In this document: positions 1 through 12,200 of the stretch, piece after piece
Numbering within the stretch: position 1 is the stretch's first letter
Layout: the number at the start of each line of letters is the position of its first letter
NCBI GenBank assembly: GCA_958510875.1
Contig: OY294070.1
Location: 41,034,012-41,098,011, forward strand
Source of the DNA: Endomychus coccineus
Taxonomy: Eukaryota; Arthropoda; Insecta; Coleoptera; Endomychidae
DNA length: 64,000 bases
Reading direction: 5' to 3'
Program-made: the position numbers and the translations under genes
The notes under the pieces: model-generated
Told to the model about the DNA's origin: nothing
Database searches by the model: none
Seen by the model: the letters and a program-made list of their open reading frames with translations, nothing else

Positions 1-178
1 TGACATTGAAACTATAGCCCCGGAAATTCAAATGGAAATTATTAACTTACAATGCAGTAATATAATTAAGAACAAATATCAAAACTAATCTTTGTTGGAA
101 TTTTATAAGATTCTTCTACTGGTACAATTTGTTAATTTGCATAATTTTGCTCGTGGGCTGTTTTCTGTTTTGGTACTA

Positions 179-939
179 CCGGAATATCAAAAATTATCTT
201 GGTCAAGGGTGGTTGTGGAATCTAAAACGTGTGTCTTACTTTACGTTTGAAATAATTATGTCACTGTCACACTGACATCATCAATAACCTACAAACTTCA
301 TACGTATTTATTTCAGTTGTAAAACAATAATGAACTACAAATTATGAAATGACGGTTTTAGTAACAAGAAAAACTAAATTACAGTTATTGTTGGAAATGT
401 CCCCCGTTTTAATCGATGCACAAGTTGACGCGCATCCTCATGCTGTGAAAACCGTTTTGCAGCATTTCTGGCGTTATGGTTGCACATTGCTGAACTATTC
501 TTTGTTGAAGGTTGAAGTTCTTGCAAATAATTTACCGGAGTTGCGAAAATCTTGTTTTTTAAGTAAGGAAATATAAAATAGTCCATAATTGTCAAACAAG
601 GTGATCTCGGAGGAAACTCAACTTCTGTATGCAAACTTATCAGCCGGTCATCAAAAAACTCGCGGAGAAAAGCAATATTTTCCCTTAACAGATTCTGACA
701 CAATAAAACATATTGAAAAATTTAAAGTAAGACACACGTTTTACATTCCACAACCACCCTTTACCAAGATAATTTTTAATTTGTAGTTCATTATTGTTTT
801 ACAACTGAAATAAGTAGGTATGAAATTTGTAGGTTATTGATGATGTCAGTGTGACAGTGACAGTATTTCAAACGTAAAGTAAGACACACGTTTTAGATTC
901 CACAACCACCCTTGACCAAGGTAATTTTTGATATCCCGG
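179..939. mobile_element. Non-autonomous Tc1/mariner-like element with long TIRs
   Basis: Terminal inverted repeats of about 165 bp run from 179 to about 340 and from about 775 to 939. The ends read CCGGAATATC and, on the other strand, CCGGGATATC. A TA lies directly outside each end (177-178 and 940-941), as expected for the TA target duplication of the IS630/Tc1/mariner superfamily. The 430-bp interior holds only the tail of a transposase, so the copy cannot move by itself. The arms differ at scattered positions and by a small indel, so the copy is not fresh. Confidence 0.85.
374..703 (-). pseudogene. Transposase C-terminal remnant (DDE family)
   Basis: This 109-residue minus-strand frame lies inside the 179-939 element. 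It contains FPPRSPCLTIMDYF followed by YLKNKIFATPVNYLQEL. In Tc1/mariner-type transposases of insects this block is usually W/F-PPRSPDLTPMDFF...LKNKVY, which carries the third catalytic acid. Here the usual Asp of SPDL is Cys, although the Asp of MDYF is kept. The N-terminal HTH region and the first two catalytic Asp residues are absent. The family assignment is firm, but the gene is dead. Confidence 0.75.
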
Positions 940-941
940 TA

Positions 942-2417
942 CTTACTTGTTTGAGAAAACATTCTTCAAAGTGAAGAACACAAAGAATGTTTACAGATCT
1001 AAGTTAACCGATGAGCATCTCAAATGTTTTAATAATTGGTACTAGTTAAATTGGTCCAGGGCTACAAACTATTGTCAGTGGAAAATCACAACTACCTAAA
1101 CCTCAATAGTATTTTATATGTTATAATGTTTATGTTATAATGTTTATAATGTTAGTGGGATTCATTTCAATTATTTGTTAGTTATTATGCTCAAGATAAA
1201 TTTTCTGCCTATTATCACAACAACAATAAGCTATTAGCTGTCGCGGGCCTGATTGATGACACTGGCGGGCCGGATTTGGCCCGCGGGGCATAGTTTGGAG
1301 ACCCCTGCTCTAGAGTAAACTGCATTTTCTCCCTTGGATTTTAATGCCCGACGCGACTATCATCCCTTGGTATGTAAATAACTATTTCGGTCTTGAATAA
1401 CAAATTACAACATAATTAAGTGAAATATTTCAGTAAAATTAGTTACTAGTATTTGGAGAAAATATTACGCGCATGTCGCTTTCGTAATAAGTTTATGGAC
1501 ATATTTTGCATGCTTGCTTTATTCGAGTATTATTTCGAACATATTCTCTGAAATTCTCAAATATCATCTGATGAGATTGTATTCATCCGGATAAACAAAG
1601 CTATACTGTAACACTTCCTTAATTTTTTTTGTATCGATATATCGATAAAAACATTTATGTTATACCAATATTTCAATATAATTTTCGAAAAAACAATTCA
1701 TAGCTACAATGTGATGATACCTCCTTGTGAATGTTCTTTATTAAACATAAATTATTTAGAATTGATTTCAACTTCCAGTTACGAAATTTCGTTCCAAATA
1801 ATATAAATTCAAAGTATCTTCCTATAACAGTTTAGCAACATCCAGAAATCCAAAGAGAAGGCCATAACAGAAACCTCTCATTGGCAGTCATTCTTGGATG
1901 TTCATAATCAGAATTTAACAGTTGATAAATTGTTTCGTATTATTAATCTAATTAATCAGTTACAAAAGTTGGAACACTGAATTCTTTTTACTTCAATGGA
2001 ATTTTGGCTGATTCGTTATATTATGTTATTATTCATATATTACATATACAGTAGTGGATTTGAGAATGGACACCATTCATAAATTGTCTGTAACTTGAGT
2101 TGATTTATAAAATTTTTTTTCTTGAACAACTCTTCCAAATATTTCTTTTCATGTTCCTTGTGTTATATTTCATCAATAAACATGGCATATGATAGCAACT
2201 TAAGGGAATTCAAAGTATTATGAAGCATGTATTGCCTTACAAACAACGAAATTTGTGGAATAATGTTTTTGAGTAGTGGCAACACGACAATGCCATGTGT
2301 TCAGTCTGAACCAATCACAGGGCACTTGGGATTGTTACATGCTCTAATCGCGACAATTGCAATTATATCAGCAATTGCCTATAAACAGTTAAATCAGGTT
2401 GTTCTCGCTTGCGTATG
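942..2417. other. Unrecognised non-coding DNA with one hAT-like terminus
   Basis: AT-rich DNA without a recognisable gene. The stretch 1245-1302 is GC-rich against this background and ends in TTTGGAGACCCCTG. It resembles the inward-to-outward end of hAT elements that begin CAGGGGTCTCCAAAC, with the usual run of CCCGCGGGCC inside. A weak partner, CAGGGCTACAAACTA, lies at about 1056, but no target duplication confirms a complete element. The 127-residue plus frame at 2227-2610 overlaps the next foldback and has no recognisable family. Confidence 0.4.
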
Positions 2418-2419
2418 TA

Positions 2420-3547
2420 GTCCAGGCAACGAACCAGAAAAAAATATGTATAGTAAGCTAGAATTTCAAAATTTTTTCTGGATTTTGTTCCTAATACCCC
2501 ATAGATCATTCATGACTATCAAAACCGCGGGGGTCGACCTTTCTACCTCCCCAAAACGGTGTTTCAACCCCTCAGAGGAGCATTCTTATAAATACAATCC
2601 AAAAGTTTAGAAAATCGATGAATTAAGAGCCAAAAATGACCTCCAGTACGTTTTTTGGATCGCTGATCACGATTCCGTAGTTAATTTTCTCAGAAAACTC
2701 CCTCCAGATGGGAAATTTGGAAAATATGTATATAATATATAATTTTGTTGCAAAAATGACCTCTAGTAAGTTTTTTGGGTCGTTGATCACGAATCCGCTG
2801 TTATTTTTCCCAAAAAACGCTCTCCAGATGGAAAATTCGGGAAATATGAGATTTTCCGGAGACGGTTATGAATAATAAAGTATAATTTTGTTGCAAAAAT
2901 GACATCTAGTAGGTATTTTGAGTCGCTGATCACGATTCCGCTGTTATTTTTCCCAAAAAAACTCTCTCCAGATGGAAAAACCCCAATTTCCCATCTGAAG
3001 GGAGTTTTCCGAGAAAACTAACAGCGGAATCGTGATCAGCTACCCAAAAACATACTAGGGGTCTTTTTTGTGACAAAATTATACTTTATTATTCATGACC
3101 GTCTCAGGAAAATCTCAAATTTCCCGAATTTTCCATCTGGAGAGACTTTTTTGGGAGAAATTACAGCGGAATCGTGATCAGCGACCCAAAAAATTTACTA
3201 GAGGTCATTTTTGCAACAAACTTATAAGTTATATATTATTTTACAAATTTCCCATCTGGAGGGAGTTTCCCGAGAAAACTAACTGCGGAATCGTGATCAG
3301 CGACCCAAAAAACATACTAGGGGTCATTTTCGGCTTTTAATTCATTAATTTTGAATTGTTTTTATAAGAATGCTCCTCTGAGGAGTTGAAACCTCGTTTT
3401 GAGGGGGTAGGAAGGTCGACCCCCGCGGTCTTGATAGTCATGAATGATCTATGGGGTATTAGGAACAAAATGAAAAAAAAATTGAAATTCTAGCTTACTA
3501 TATATATTTTTTTTATTATGGTCTTTTTCCGTGCTTATTGCCTGGAC
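2420..3547. repeat. Foldback element with three modules per arm
   Basis: A near-perfect 1.1-kb palindrome. The left arm 2420-2984 is mirrored by the right arm 2985-3547, and the ends read GTCCAGGCAA and TTGCCTGGAC. TA dinucleotides flank both ends (2418-2419 and 3548-3549), consistent with a TA target duplication. Each arm carries three diverged modules centred on CGCTGATCACGATTCCG. The GATCAC cores sit at 2665, 2785 and 2928 on the left and at about 3032, 3174 and 3293 on the right, so the spacings (120, 143 | 142, 119) mirror each other. There is no coding capacity. It is a large MITE or foldback mobilised in trans, if at all. Confidence 0.85.
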
Positions 3548-3549
3548 TA

Positions 3550-4338
3550 TAGATACAGTCAGAGTGTATTTCAGATTTTATATTATTCAAAATAGCTCCT
3601 ACGAAATCAAATCGTGTTGATTGGTCGCCCAGAAAGAGAAGCAGAGGTGTTAGGCTTTGAGAAGAAGGCTACACATACGTAAGATATCACAAACATATTG
3701 GATGGAGGATCTGCCAAGTCTGGAGTAAGAAAGGTATGTCTATTAAGAAACCAGTACAACGGAAATTGCCTTAAAATCCGGCCGAAATGCACTTCCGTGG
3801 CAGAAGTAGCGGTGTGTGTCTACTGGAGCCCCGTACAAGGTTCAGACAACCCCGGCAGGAAATCTACCCCCGGAACTAGATGCACCTCAACTGGATCAAG
3901 TCAACTATGACTAGCCCCCTTTAAGAGCCAAAGTTAACCAAATAATAAAAATAGTTTTCAGACTGAAGAAGAGAAAGATATGAGATTGGGTCTGACGGTC
4001 AAAACTGTCTAAAGGAAAGAAGAGTATCAGCAAAAGTAAACAAAATTCATAGCTGCCGGCATAGAGAGCTAGATTACCAAGAGGCAACCCCGCTCCAGAG
4101 CCCTTCCTATGGGGCCCATTCTCCCAACTAGTACCGGTTGCCACCTGCATGAGACCTTGTGAGGAATCTTCTCCTGCAACACTCTATCTGGTGCACATGA
4201 CGTCATTTCAATACAAAAATGACTGTGTATCCCGATCCCTTCAACTTCACCCATCAAGGGGTTAATATGGTTAGCACAAAAGAAATATACAACAATAGGC
4301 TGTATTAACATCACAATAATAAAGTACGACGATATGGT
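3550..4338. other. Nothing recognisable
   Basis: No gene, RNA or repeat was recognised. The short frames here (for example 3698-3910 plus and 3911-4150 minus) lack family similarity and show no splice or start context. Confidence 0.4.
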
Positions 4339-6233
4339 ATGGTATTACATTTCACTAACACACCGGAAATAAGATATGAAATAATTGTAGATGTTCTCGT
4401 TGACTTAGACTTTGGAGAATATTATTCTATGTTTTTATTAGGTGACCTCAGCATTACCGATTATGCGTTGTACAAATGTGACATAATAGTTGAATCTTCT
4501 AAATTATCATGCTTCAACAATCTGCTTAGTTATTTCGATCATAACCAGTACAATTGTTGTCTAAATAGGCAAAATAGAATTCTAGATCTCATTTGGTCTA
4601 GTAATTTTTGCAGTTTCTTAGTCTGACGTTTGCTTATTGCGTGGAAATTTGCACCATCCTCCATTGTTTATTGAATTTCAGTACTTTGGTCACGTACCTT
4701 CCACATCATTCTGCCACCAGAATGATGTAAACATTCTTAATTTCAATAAGGCAAATTATTTATTACTTTATAACCTGTTACTGGATTTTGACTGGTCTGT
4801 ATTATATCTTACAAGTTGTTAATGTCGCAGTGAAATTATTTTTATCCATTTGCTAACAATATGCGTTCCATACACCTCTCCCAAGAAAAACAATAAGTTT
4901 CAACCTTGGTTCACGTCTAAAATAATAATGAATATCTGAGTTAAGAAAAACTATTGGCGTAAATACAAAAAAGATGCTAAACTGGATGATTATAATACAT
5001 TTAAAACTAGAAGATCGGCAATCAAAGCCGATATTGCCTCTTCAATTAGGGCTCCATATATCAAAAATAGAAAATAACATAAAATGTAATTCCAAATCGT
5101 TTTGGTCACTTTTTCATACCAAAATCAGTTCTATTCCTGAACGCGTTCAATTTGATAATCTTAGCTACTCTAGTCCTCATGTTTTTGCAAAGTACTTCCA
5201 AAGTGTCTATATTTTGGAATTCTTACCTAAGTGATAGATATCAATATGTAGAGTATCGAGGTTTTAAATATTCATTTTATGCCACCTAAGGTGTACCTCA
5301 AGGGTCAGTACTTGGATCACTCCTGTTCAATTTATTTATCAATGACATTCCTTCTTCATTTGTCTGTTATTTTCTTCTTTACTCAGACGATTTAAAACTT
5401 TACTCGGCAGTAAAGCATTATTTATGTTGTATCTCACTACAGCAAGACTTGGATGCACTCAGTACTTGGTATGTAATCAATCATCTGGAGCTTAGTATTA
5501 GTAAGTTCACTGTAATGACTTTTACCAAGAAAATTACGCCTATTATTTACAATTACAAACTTGTTGACACATCTCTTGCTCGTTCCTATAGTTTCAGAGA
5601 CTTGGGAGTTTTGATTCAAGTGAAATTGTCATTTGCGTCTCACATTGAATCAATTGTTTCTAGCTCCTACATAATGCTGGGCTTTATCATCCGGAATTGC
5701 CGCCTATTTAACAATAGTGATTCAATATTCAATAATATTATACAATTATTGATTTGTCCGTTCCAAGCTCGAATATGCTTCAGTTGTGTGGAACCCTTAT
5801 TATAAAATTTATATAAACAAAATAGAGCGCGTGAATCGGCGTTTCTTAAGATATTTATCCTTCAAAGCTAATGGTAATTATCCTTCTATTGGATTTTCCC
5901 ACCAGGGTCTATTAGATAGATTCTCTTACCTAGTTATATAACTTAGTTATCATAACCTCAAGGCTGAATTTAAGTTTCATCTGCTCGTACCCGTTCCACA
6001 CAAACATTTTATCTACCATTCTGCAGAACATACACGTTTCTATTTTTCCCAATATTCCAAATGTGTAGATTCTACGAGATGATCGGTTTTGACGGTTTTA
6101 TTGTAACCCTAATGACATTTGTGAAGCTGTGTATATTAGTGTATTTTCAATTCCTACTTTGTAGGATTTGTACTCCTAGCACTTCAAGGGGTTTCTCCCG
6201 TTGAGCTGGAGTAATTAAATAAACAAATGAATA
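4339..6233 (+). pseudogene. Jockey-like LINE relic A (endonuclease plus partial RT)
   Basis: Broken remains of a non-LTR retrotransposon polyprotein. 4339-4626 encodes part of the apurinic-like endonuclease (FLLGDLSITDYALY, RILDLIWSS). 4637-4822 continues with HHPPLFIEFQ, a usual endonuclease-to-RT linker signature. 4974-5234 is linker. At about 5215 the sequence jumps into the middle of RT (SYLSDRYQYVEYRG, then GVPQGSVLG and YSDDLKLY), so the first half of RT, about 650 nt judged against copy B, is missing. 5449-5805 covers the thumb and C-terminal region. The 3' end runs to GTAATTAAATAAACAAATG at about 6212-6230, a short A-rich repeat tail. Stops and frameshifts make it non-functional. Confidence 0.85.
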
Positions 6234-6680
6234 CAAAATTATTGTCATTCCTAACGATAACATAACAGAGTGTAACTCCTGATTTGTACAATGAAATGAA
6301 ATAACTTGTATTATTTATTTCGACTTGCCCTGCAGAATCCAACATCCAAATATATTGAGAATTAATGAGGATAATAATATAATGAGAAATTATGCGAGAA
6401 TACCTCGAAAAAAGCCTTCCCTAACATAGGCAAAAACGGCTAGAGTGGACAGCAACACATGAGTGGATCTCAGAAGACATGTTACCAGAATGCACCACTC
6501 CGACTATGAAACGTCCAGTGAGTGCAATGTTGTAGTGTTGGATGACAAGATTTGAAGTTGAACGTATGAAACTGGCAGGGTACAATTACGAATAAAAGAT
6601 ACTAAGATCTGATTTTGGAGCCAAAGTTGTTGCACAGCATCGATGATTTGTTCGGACATGCAATGATTACATAACCACCA
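6234..6680. other. Spacer between two LINE relics
   Basis: About 450 bp without coding signal, lying between the A-rich tail of LINE relic A and the 5'-truncated start of relic B. No repeat or RNA was recognised. Confidence 0.4.
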
Positions 6681-8490
6681 CATTAATCTTTTGCCTTTAA
6701 CAGGGAACAGTCAAGATAATAGACGTAAGGTTACTAATTATCGCCCAATTGCCATCATCAGTAACTTCTGCAAAATAATTGAATATGTCTTATATGCTGC
6801 TACTTTCAATCATGTAAAACTGCAGATATCCCCAGAGCAAAATGGATTCATGCCTGGCAGATTAACTGTTACTAACTTAGGTCAATACTAGGCTGATGTT
6901 ATTGATGAGGGTGACCAGGTATCTACCTCGATTTTGCTAAAGCATTTGATAAAATGAATGGTATTTTACTGAATAAAATGTTTAGCTTTGGGTTTACAAA
7001 TCATTTGATTGAATTTTGAAATTCTTACCTAAGTGATATATATCAATATGTAGAGTATAGAGGTTTTAAATCGTATTCATTTCATACCACCTCAGGTGTA
7101 TCTCAAGGGTCAGTACTTGGACCACTCCTGTTCTATTTATCAATGACATTTCTTCTTTATTTGTCTGTTATTTTCTTCATTACGTAGACGATTTAAAACT
7201 TTACTAGGCAGTAAAGCATACTTTATGTTGTATCTCACTGCAGTATAACTTAGATGCACTCAGTACTTGGTGTGTAATCAATTGTCTGGAGTTTGGTATC
7301 AGTGAGTGCACTGTGTAATGAGTTTCAAAAATAAAATTATGCATATTGTTTACAATTACTCAGCCCTTGCTCGTTCCTATAGTTTCAGAGACTTGAGAGT
7401 TTTGTTTCACGTGAAATTGTCATTTGCGTCTCACATTGAATCAATTGTTTCTAGCGACTACAGAATGTTAGGCTTTATCATCCGGAATTGCTGCCTATTT
7501 AACAATAGTGACTCAATGAAAATATTATACAATTCATTTGTTCGTTCTAATCTCGAATATGCTTCAATTGTGTGGAACCCTCATTATAAAATTGATATAA
7601 AGAAAATAGAGCGCGTGAATCGGCGTTTCTTGAGATATTTAGCCTTCAAAGCTGATGGTAATTATTCATCTATTGGATTTTTCCACCAGGCTCTATTAGA
7701 TAGATTCTCTTCCCTAGAGTGAGTTATATGAACTTAGGAAAATTCATAGTATTTTATTCCTGTATAAGGTCAATCATAACTTGGTTGACTGTCCTGTGAT
7801 TTTATCAAGGCTAAATTAACACGTTTCATCTGCTCGCACCCGTTCCACACAAACATTTTATCTACCACTCTGCAGAACAAACACGTTATTATTTTCCATA
7901 ATATTCCAAATGTGTAGATTCTACGAGATGATCGGTATGACTGTGTATATCAATTAATTTTAATTCCTACTCTGTAATTATACAGGCTATTCCACGAGAG
8001 CCGTTCGTTAGAAGTTTTCGTGGTTAGAAAAAAGTTAGAATTCTGAAATTTTGGGTTCCAGGGTTATCCAAGATTTTCTTTTTTTTCAAAATATTTTCAA
8101 GATCATACTACTACCTGTTACACCGGAAGTCGCCATTAACTTCCTTATTTTGAATAGAACACCCGGTATATTATTTCATTTTTAGATTCCTGAGAAAATT
8201 TCATAGTGGATTCCAACAGGTATATGGATTAACAAGAAATCCACTGGAAATAGGTATAGGGAATGTTATAGCAAATCGATGCAGAATCAAATTCTTCATC
8301 CGACCATCCAATAAAATACAGGGTGTCCCATTTGGAAAAACAAACTTTTTCAACTTTTTTTTCTAACCCCGAAAACTTCTAACGAACGGCTGTCCTGGAA
8401 TACCCTGTGTTTTATGTACTCCTAAGGCCCCCAAGGGGTTTCACCCGTTGAGCTAGTGTAATTAAATAAATAAATGAATAAATAAAAATT
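6681..8490 (+). pseudogene. Jockey-like LINE relic B (RT half, same family as A)
   Basis: A 5'-truncated copy of the family in relic A. It starts inside RT at VTNYRPIAIISNFCKIIEY (6691-6891). It then continues through a broken FAKAF.K motif and SYLSDIYQYVEYRG (about 7020-7070). SQGSVLGPLLF follows, and the polymerase box is disrupted near 7190. The C-terminal 138-residue frame is at 7306-7722. The 3' UTR ends in GTAATTAAATAAATAAATG (about 8456-8475), the same tail as A. A 429-bp MITE interrupts the 3' UTR. A and B share the segment 5215-6230 / 7015-8490, but B is closer to the ancestral frame. Confidence 0.85.
7981..8409. mobile_element. MITE inserted in the 3' UTR of LINE relic B
   Basis: A 429-bp element with inverted ends of about 60 bp (left TACAGGCTATTCCACGAGAG, right as its complement with CCAGGACAG), followed by CCGTTCGTTAGAAGTTTTCG on both sides. 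Comparison with LINE relic A, which reads uninterrupted from TTCCTACTTTGTAG into ACTCCTAGCAC, shows that the MITE split that sequence. No clean target duplication is visible, so the superfamily is not assigned. It has no coding capacity. Confidence 0.75.
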
Positions 8491-9175
8491 TGAAGCAAAT
8501 ATTATTTGAGCATGGTTTGTTGGATTCTCTGGTCGATTGGGCAAGTTATTAAACTGAAAGGATTTCCAACAAAATATAATTAAATTTAAATAAAAATGTG
8601 TTTTATCATGTCATTATTTTATTCAGCATTTTTATTATTTATTCTTATTTTTTAAAATAAATAAAGGATATAACTACAGTGCAATATTAACATAAATTTA
8701 AAATGGGAGAGGAAATAGAGCATACAATCAATAATTTATAAGAAGTGTCCACACTCAAGTTCACTACTGGTTTGTTTGATGGTTTGGGTAGTTACAGTAC
8801 CTATTTCATTTTATTATTATTGTGGAAACATATATGTTCTAGACATCAGCAAAGGGAATGTAAACTCAAATATTCAGAATATAATATGAACAAATCGCAG
8901 AGTAAAATGAGCAGATTCAGCATTGGATTACAAGATTAACAATACGTAATGAATGGAATGAATTTTGATTATCTATTCCGCTTGTTGCGTGTAAATTAAG
9001 CGGCCCTATAAATCTAAGAAATTTGAAAGCTTACAATCATGTGAAATTGTGCTAATACAATAATAAAAACTCGTGAACAAACAGCTTCAAAGCTTTCTGT
9101 ATAAGATTTAGCTTTTGTAGTACATTCAAAAGTTATTGTTCAAGTTGCAAAACCCTGTGTAAAATTATTTCTAGG

Positions 9176-9294
9176 TTATGTCGACATACCTCCGTTATAC
9201 GCGTAATCCGCCTTGTTGTGCATGATGAGGCATTCGTCGACGAAATAGAAGCTATCCGATCTGGTTTCAAACGGTGATGCTATCATTTCGTTCA
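9176..9294 (-). CDS. unc-119: unc-119 coding exon 3 (C-terminus)
   Basis: 119 nt. The acceptor is CTGTTAAG at 9302-9295. The exon starts with two bases that complete a Val codon (G|TG), then reads [35 protein letters not shown] and MST, followed by TAA at 9178-9176. The match to the family C-terminus and the exact phase fit with exon 2 support it, although it is too short to show up as a long open frame. The 3' UTR must lie below 9176; an AATAAA-rich minus-strand stretch near 8620-8640 is a possible polyadenylation region. Confidence 0.93.
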
Positions 9295-12200
9295 CTTAAC
9301 AGAAAAATGTCATATCAGAAAAGGTACACGTTACAATATCAGATGCATTTATTCCAACAAAATCTATGATTACATTTATTTTGCATATTATTGCAGGGGT
9401 TTTTGACATGGAGGTGATATATTTTAATTGCTAATGTGCAAACTTGGCTAGTATAAAAACTAGCTGGATAGTTTACAAACCAACCACACCGTTGGTTATT
9501 TTGATAGAAACTGCGATTTCAACTAAATTAACTGCTGGTTTATAAGCTAATCGCGGGTCTTGGCTAATTAACTTGAAATATTATAGAAATCTAAAATAGC
9601 TGGATAGTATCCAAGGCAGTCTAGCTAATATGGAAACCATTTCTAGTAACACAAAGTAGCCAATTGTAGTAGTTTATAAATTAACCTACCAATTTCCCGG
9701 CTAATTCATTCAAAAAGTTATGACATAAGTATATTATTTAGAGTGAAGAAATTTTAAGGATTATTCACTAAAAACAATTTTCTCTAAAATCTAGTAAAAA
9801 TGGTAAAATCGACCTAACTTATTATTATTAGAGCTATGAAGTCGTTTAAATTAGCAAACTGTAGCCTTTTTTCCGCTCATTACGATGGTGAAAACAGAAA
9901 AACAATTGTACATCGCGTTTGCGATATATTTGAAAAAAATAGTTTTTTCAATGAAACGCCTTGTATATTTTTGCACTAATCGTGGACAATCATTTTCTGC
10001 ACAAAATCATCACTAATAATTAATATTGAGTGAGTTATTACGAAAAATTCTTTAAAATCAAGTAGCCATGAAACAGAATAGTAATTTATTGAAAAGATAT
10101 TATAACTATTCGAAATGAAACATGCACTAATCGATGGAAAATCATTTTTTGCACTATTAAAAAGTCTTTCTCATATCTTGAAAAATGTGATTTGCTGGAA
10201 ACATATCTGTATTGCCATAAAAATTCCAAGAGAGTACTTCAACGTTTCAGTGCATTATGTCCGCACCGCGAATTACCAAATCGACGCTACTTTTTATTGT
10301 TACATCGAAGATTTAGAAATAATGAAAAATGAGTGTTTTTGTTGAAAAAAACAACAAAGAAGAAACATATCGTTTCACAAGAAACAGAAATTTCTGTTTT
10401 AGCATATTTTTAAGCCCATTCAAATATATTTTTTCATACTTATAATAAGAGACTAATTTATTTAAGCCTGAATCCAAAAATCTACGCGAATCAATGAAGC
10501 GGAATTTAGCAACGGAATCATAGAGCTTCTGGTGAATCTCATATGTTTCTCTTTATTCAAAGTACAGAAATACTCTATTTTGAGGACGTTGCCAAGACTC
10601 TAGTAAGTAAGAACATATCATAACCACTTACATTATGGGGAACAACATATTGTAATCCTTAAGGACTAATCCTCAATATTTACCAGTGGAATAACAGTGA
10701 TCTCTTACCCTTATTTACCCTCATTTAAGACATTTTGTTTCATTCATTATACTTATTAAACTAACACCTATCCATAGGAATGACAGATTCTATTTTCGAA
10801 TCAATGAATTCAGCAATTCTATCTAGTTGATATATATATTTTTAATTCTTTCACAACACGAGAGGATAACCTATAATGTTCGAAGAACATCGTGTGAGCC
10901 AGCAATGGAATATAGGGAGAGGAGATAGCCATTATTATTTTTCTTGAAGGTTTGGAGGTTATAAGCATAGGGAAAGACCTCACTAGGTAAATAGTTCCAC
11001 AACTTCGCTGTTCGATAGAAAAATGAAGTCTGATAGGAAGATGTTCTGCAGGTCTCGAGTTTGACAGTGAAGGGGTAAAAGGGAGAGATCTCTCACCTTT
11101 CTACGATGTTCGAGAGAGGTCAATGAACTCGTAAGTGTGACATTATCAATCAAACAAATAGCTCTCTTCTGGAAAGAATCCAAGAGCTTCTGTGTATATT
11201 TGGGAGCCGAACACCAAACATGTGAGCAGTACTCCAGGACAGGTCGAATCTGTGTCTTGTCGATTATGAGAAACTGCTGGGATGTAAAGTAGCTCTTGGC
11301 ATGGAATAGAAAACCAAGTTCTTGTGATGCGGTTTTCGCAATGAACCTCGCATGATCGTCCCAGTAGAGGGTGCTGTTGGTGGTGATCCCGAGCATGGTT
11401 ATGGAAGACTTCATAGGAATAGCTGTATCATCATATTAGGGATTGTGGGATCCGCCTTCCTGGTTGGTTACATTAAACTCTACTAGATTATCAGATCCCC
11501 ATTTCAAAATCATTGCCAGATCTCCATTAATTGGGTCAACCGGTCTCTGTTTCGATCCTAGCTGGAATAGGGGCTCTAGATGAGAAAGCAGTATGAAGTG
11601 CTGCAAAGCTGTGAACGAGACAGGTCACTTCCAGCAGGTCGTTTATATGGAGCAGTAACAAAGTTGGTGCCGATACAGGTCCCTGTGGAACACCAGCGTT
11701 GATAGCCATTGTATCGGAGGATACTCCGTCAACCACCACATGAAGTGATCTATCTGAGAGAAAACTAGATAGTAAGCGATGAAGCTAAGGCGGCCAACCA
11801 TATGACCGAAGTTTCTCAAGAAGGCTTTAGGACCAGACTCGGTCAAATACTTCGAAGATATCCAATGATACAGCTAGAGATTCCCCATGTTTTTCACTAG
11901 ATTTCTGCCATACATGTGTTACGTAGGCAAGCAGGTCTCCTGTTGATTTCTGCTGAAGAAAGTCATATTGCTGGTCATTCACGATTTTGGAGCTCTCTAG
12001 ACATTGTATGAGCTCGATGTTGATTGTTTTCTCCATCACTTTAGAGATCACATATAATGTGCAATGGTTCTATAATTATTAGGAATGGTCTTCTTTCCTT
12101 TTTTTTTTTGAATAGGTTGGACTCCAGCTGTCTTCCAGCTGGGAGGAAACACCAAGTTTGTTTATCTCAATTGTATAAGGGATTTGTCAAAAGAAGCTGG

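Noticed and set aside
2227..2610. 127-residue frame with a hydrophobic stretch
   Set aside because: No recognisable family, and it ends within the foldback arm; probably chance.
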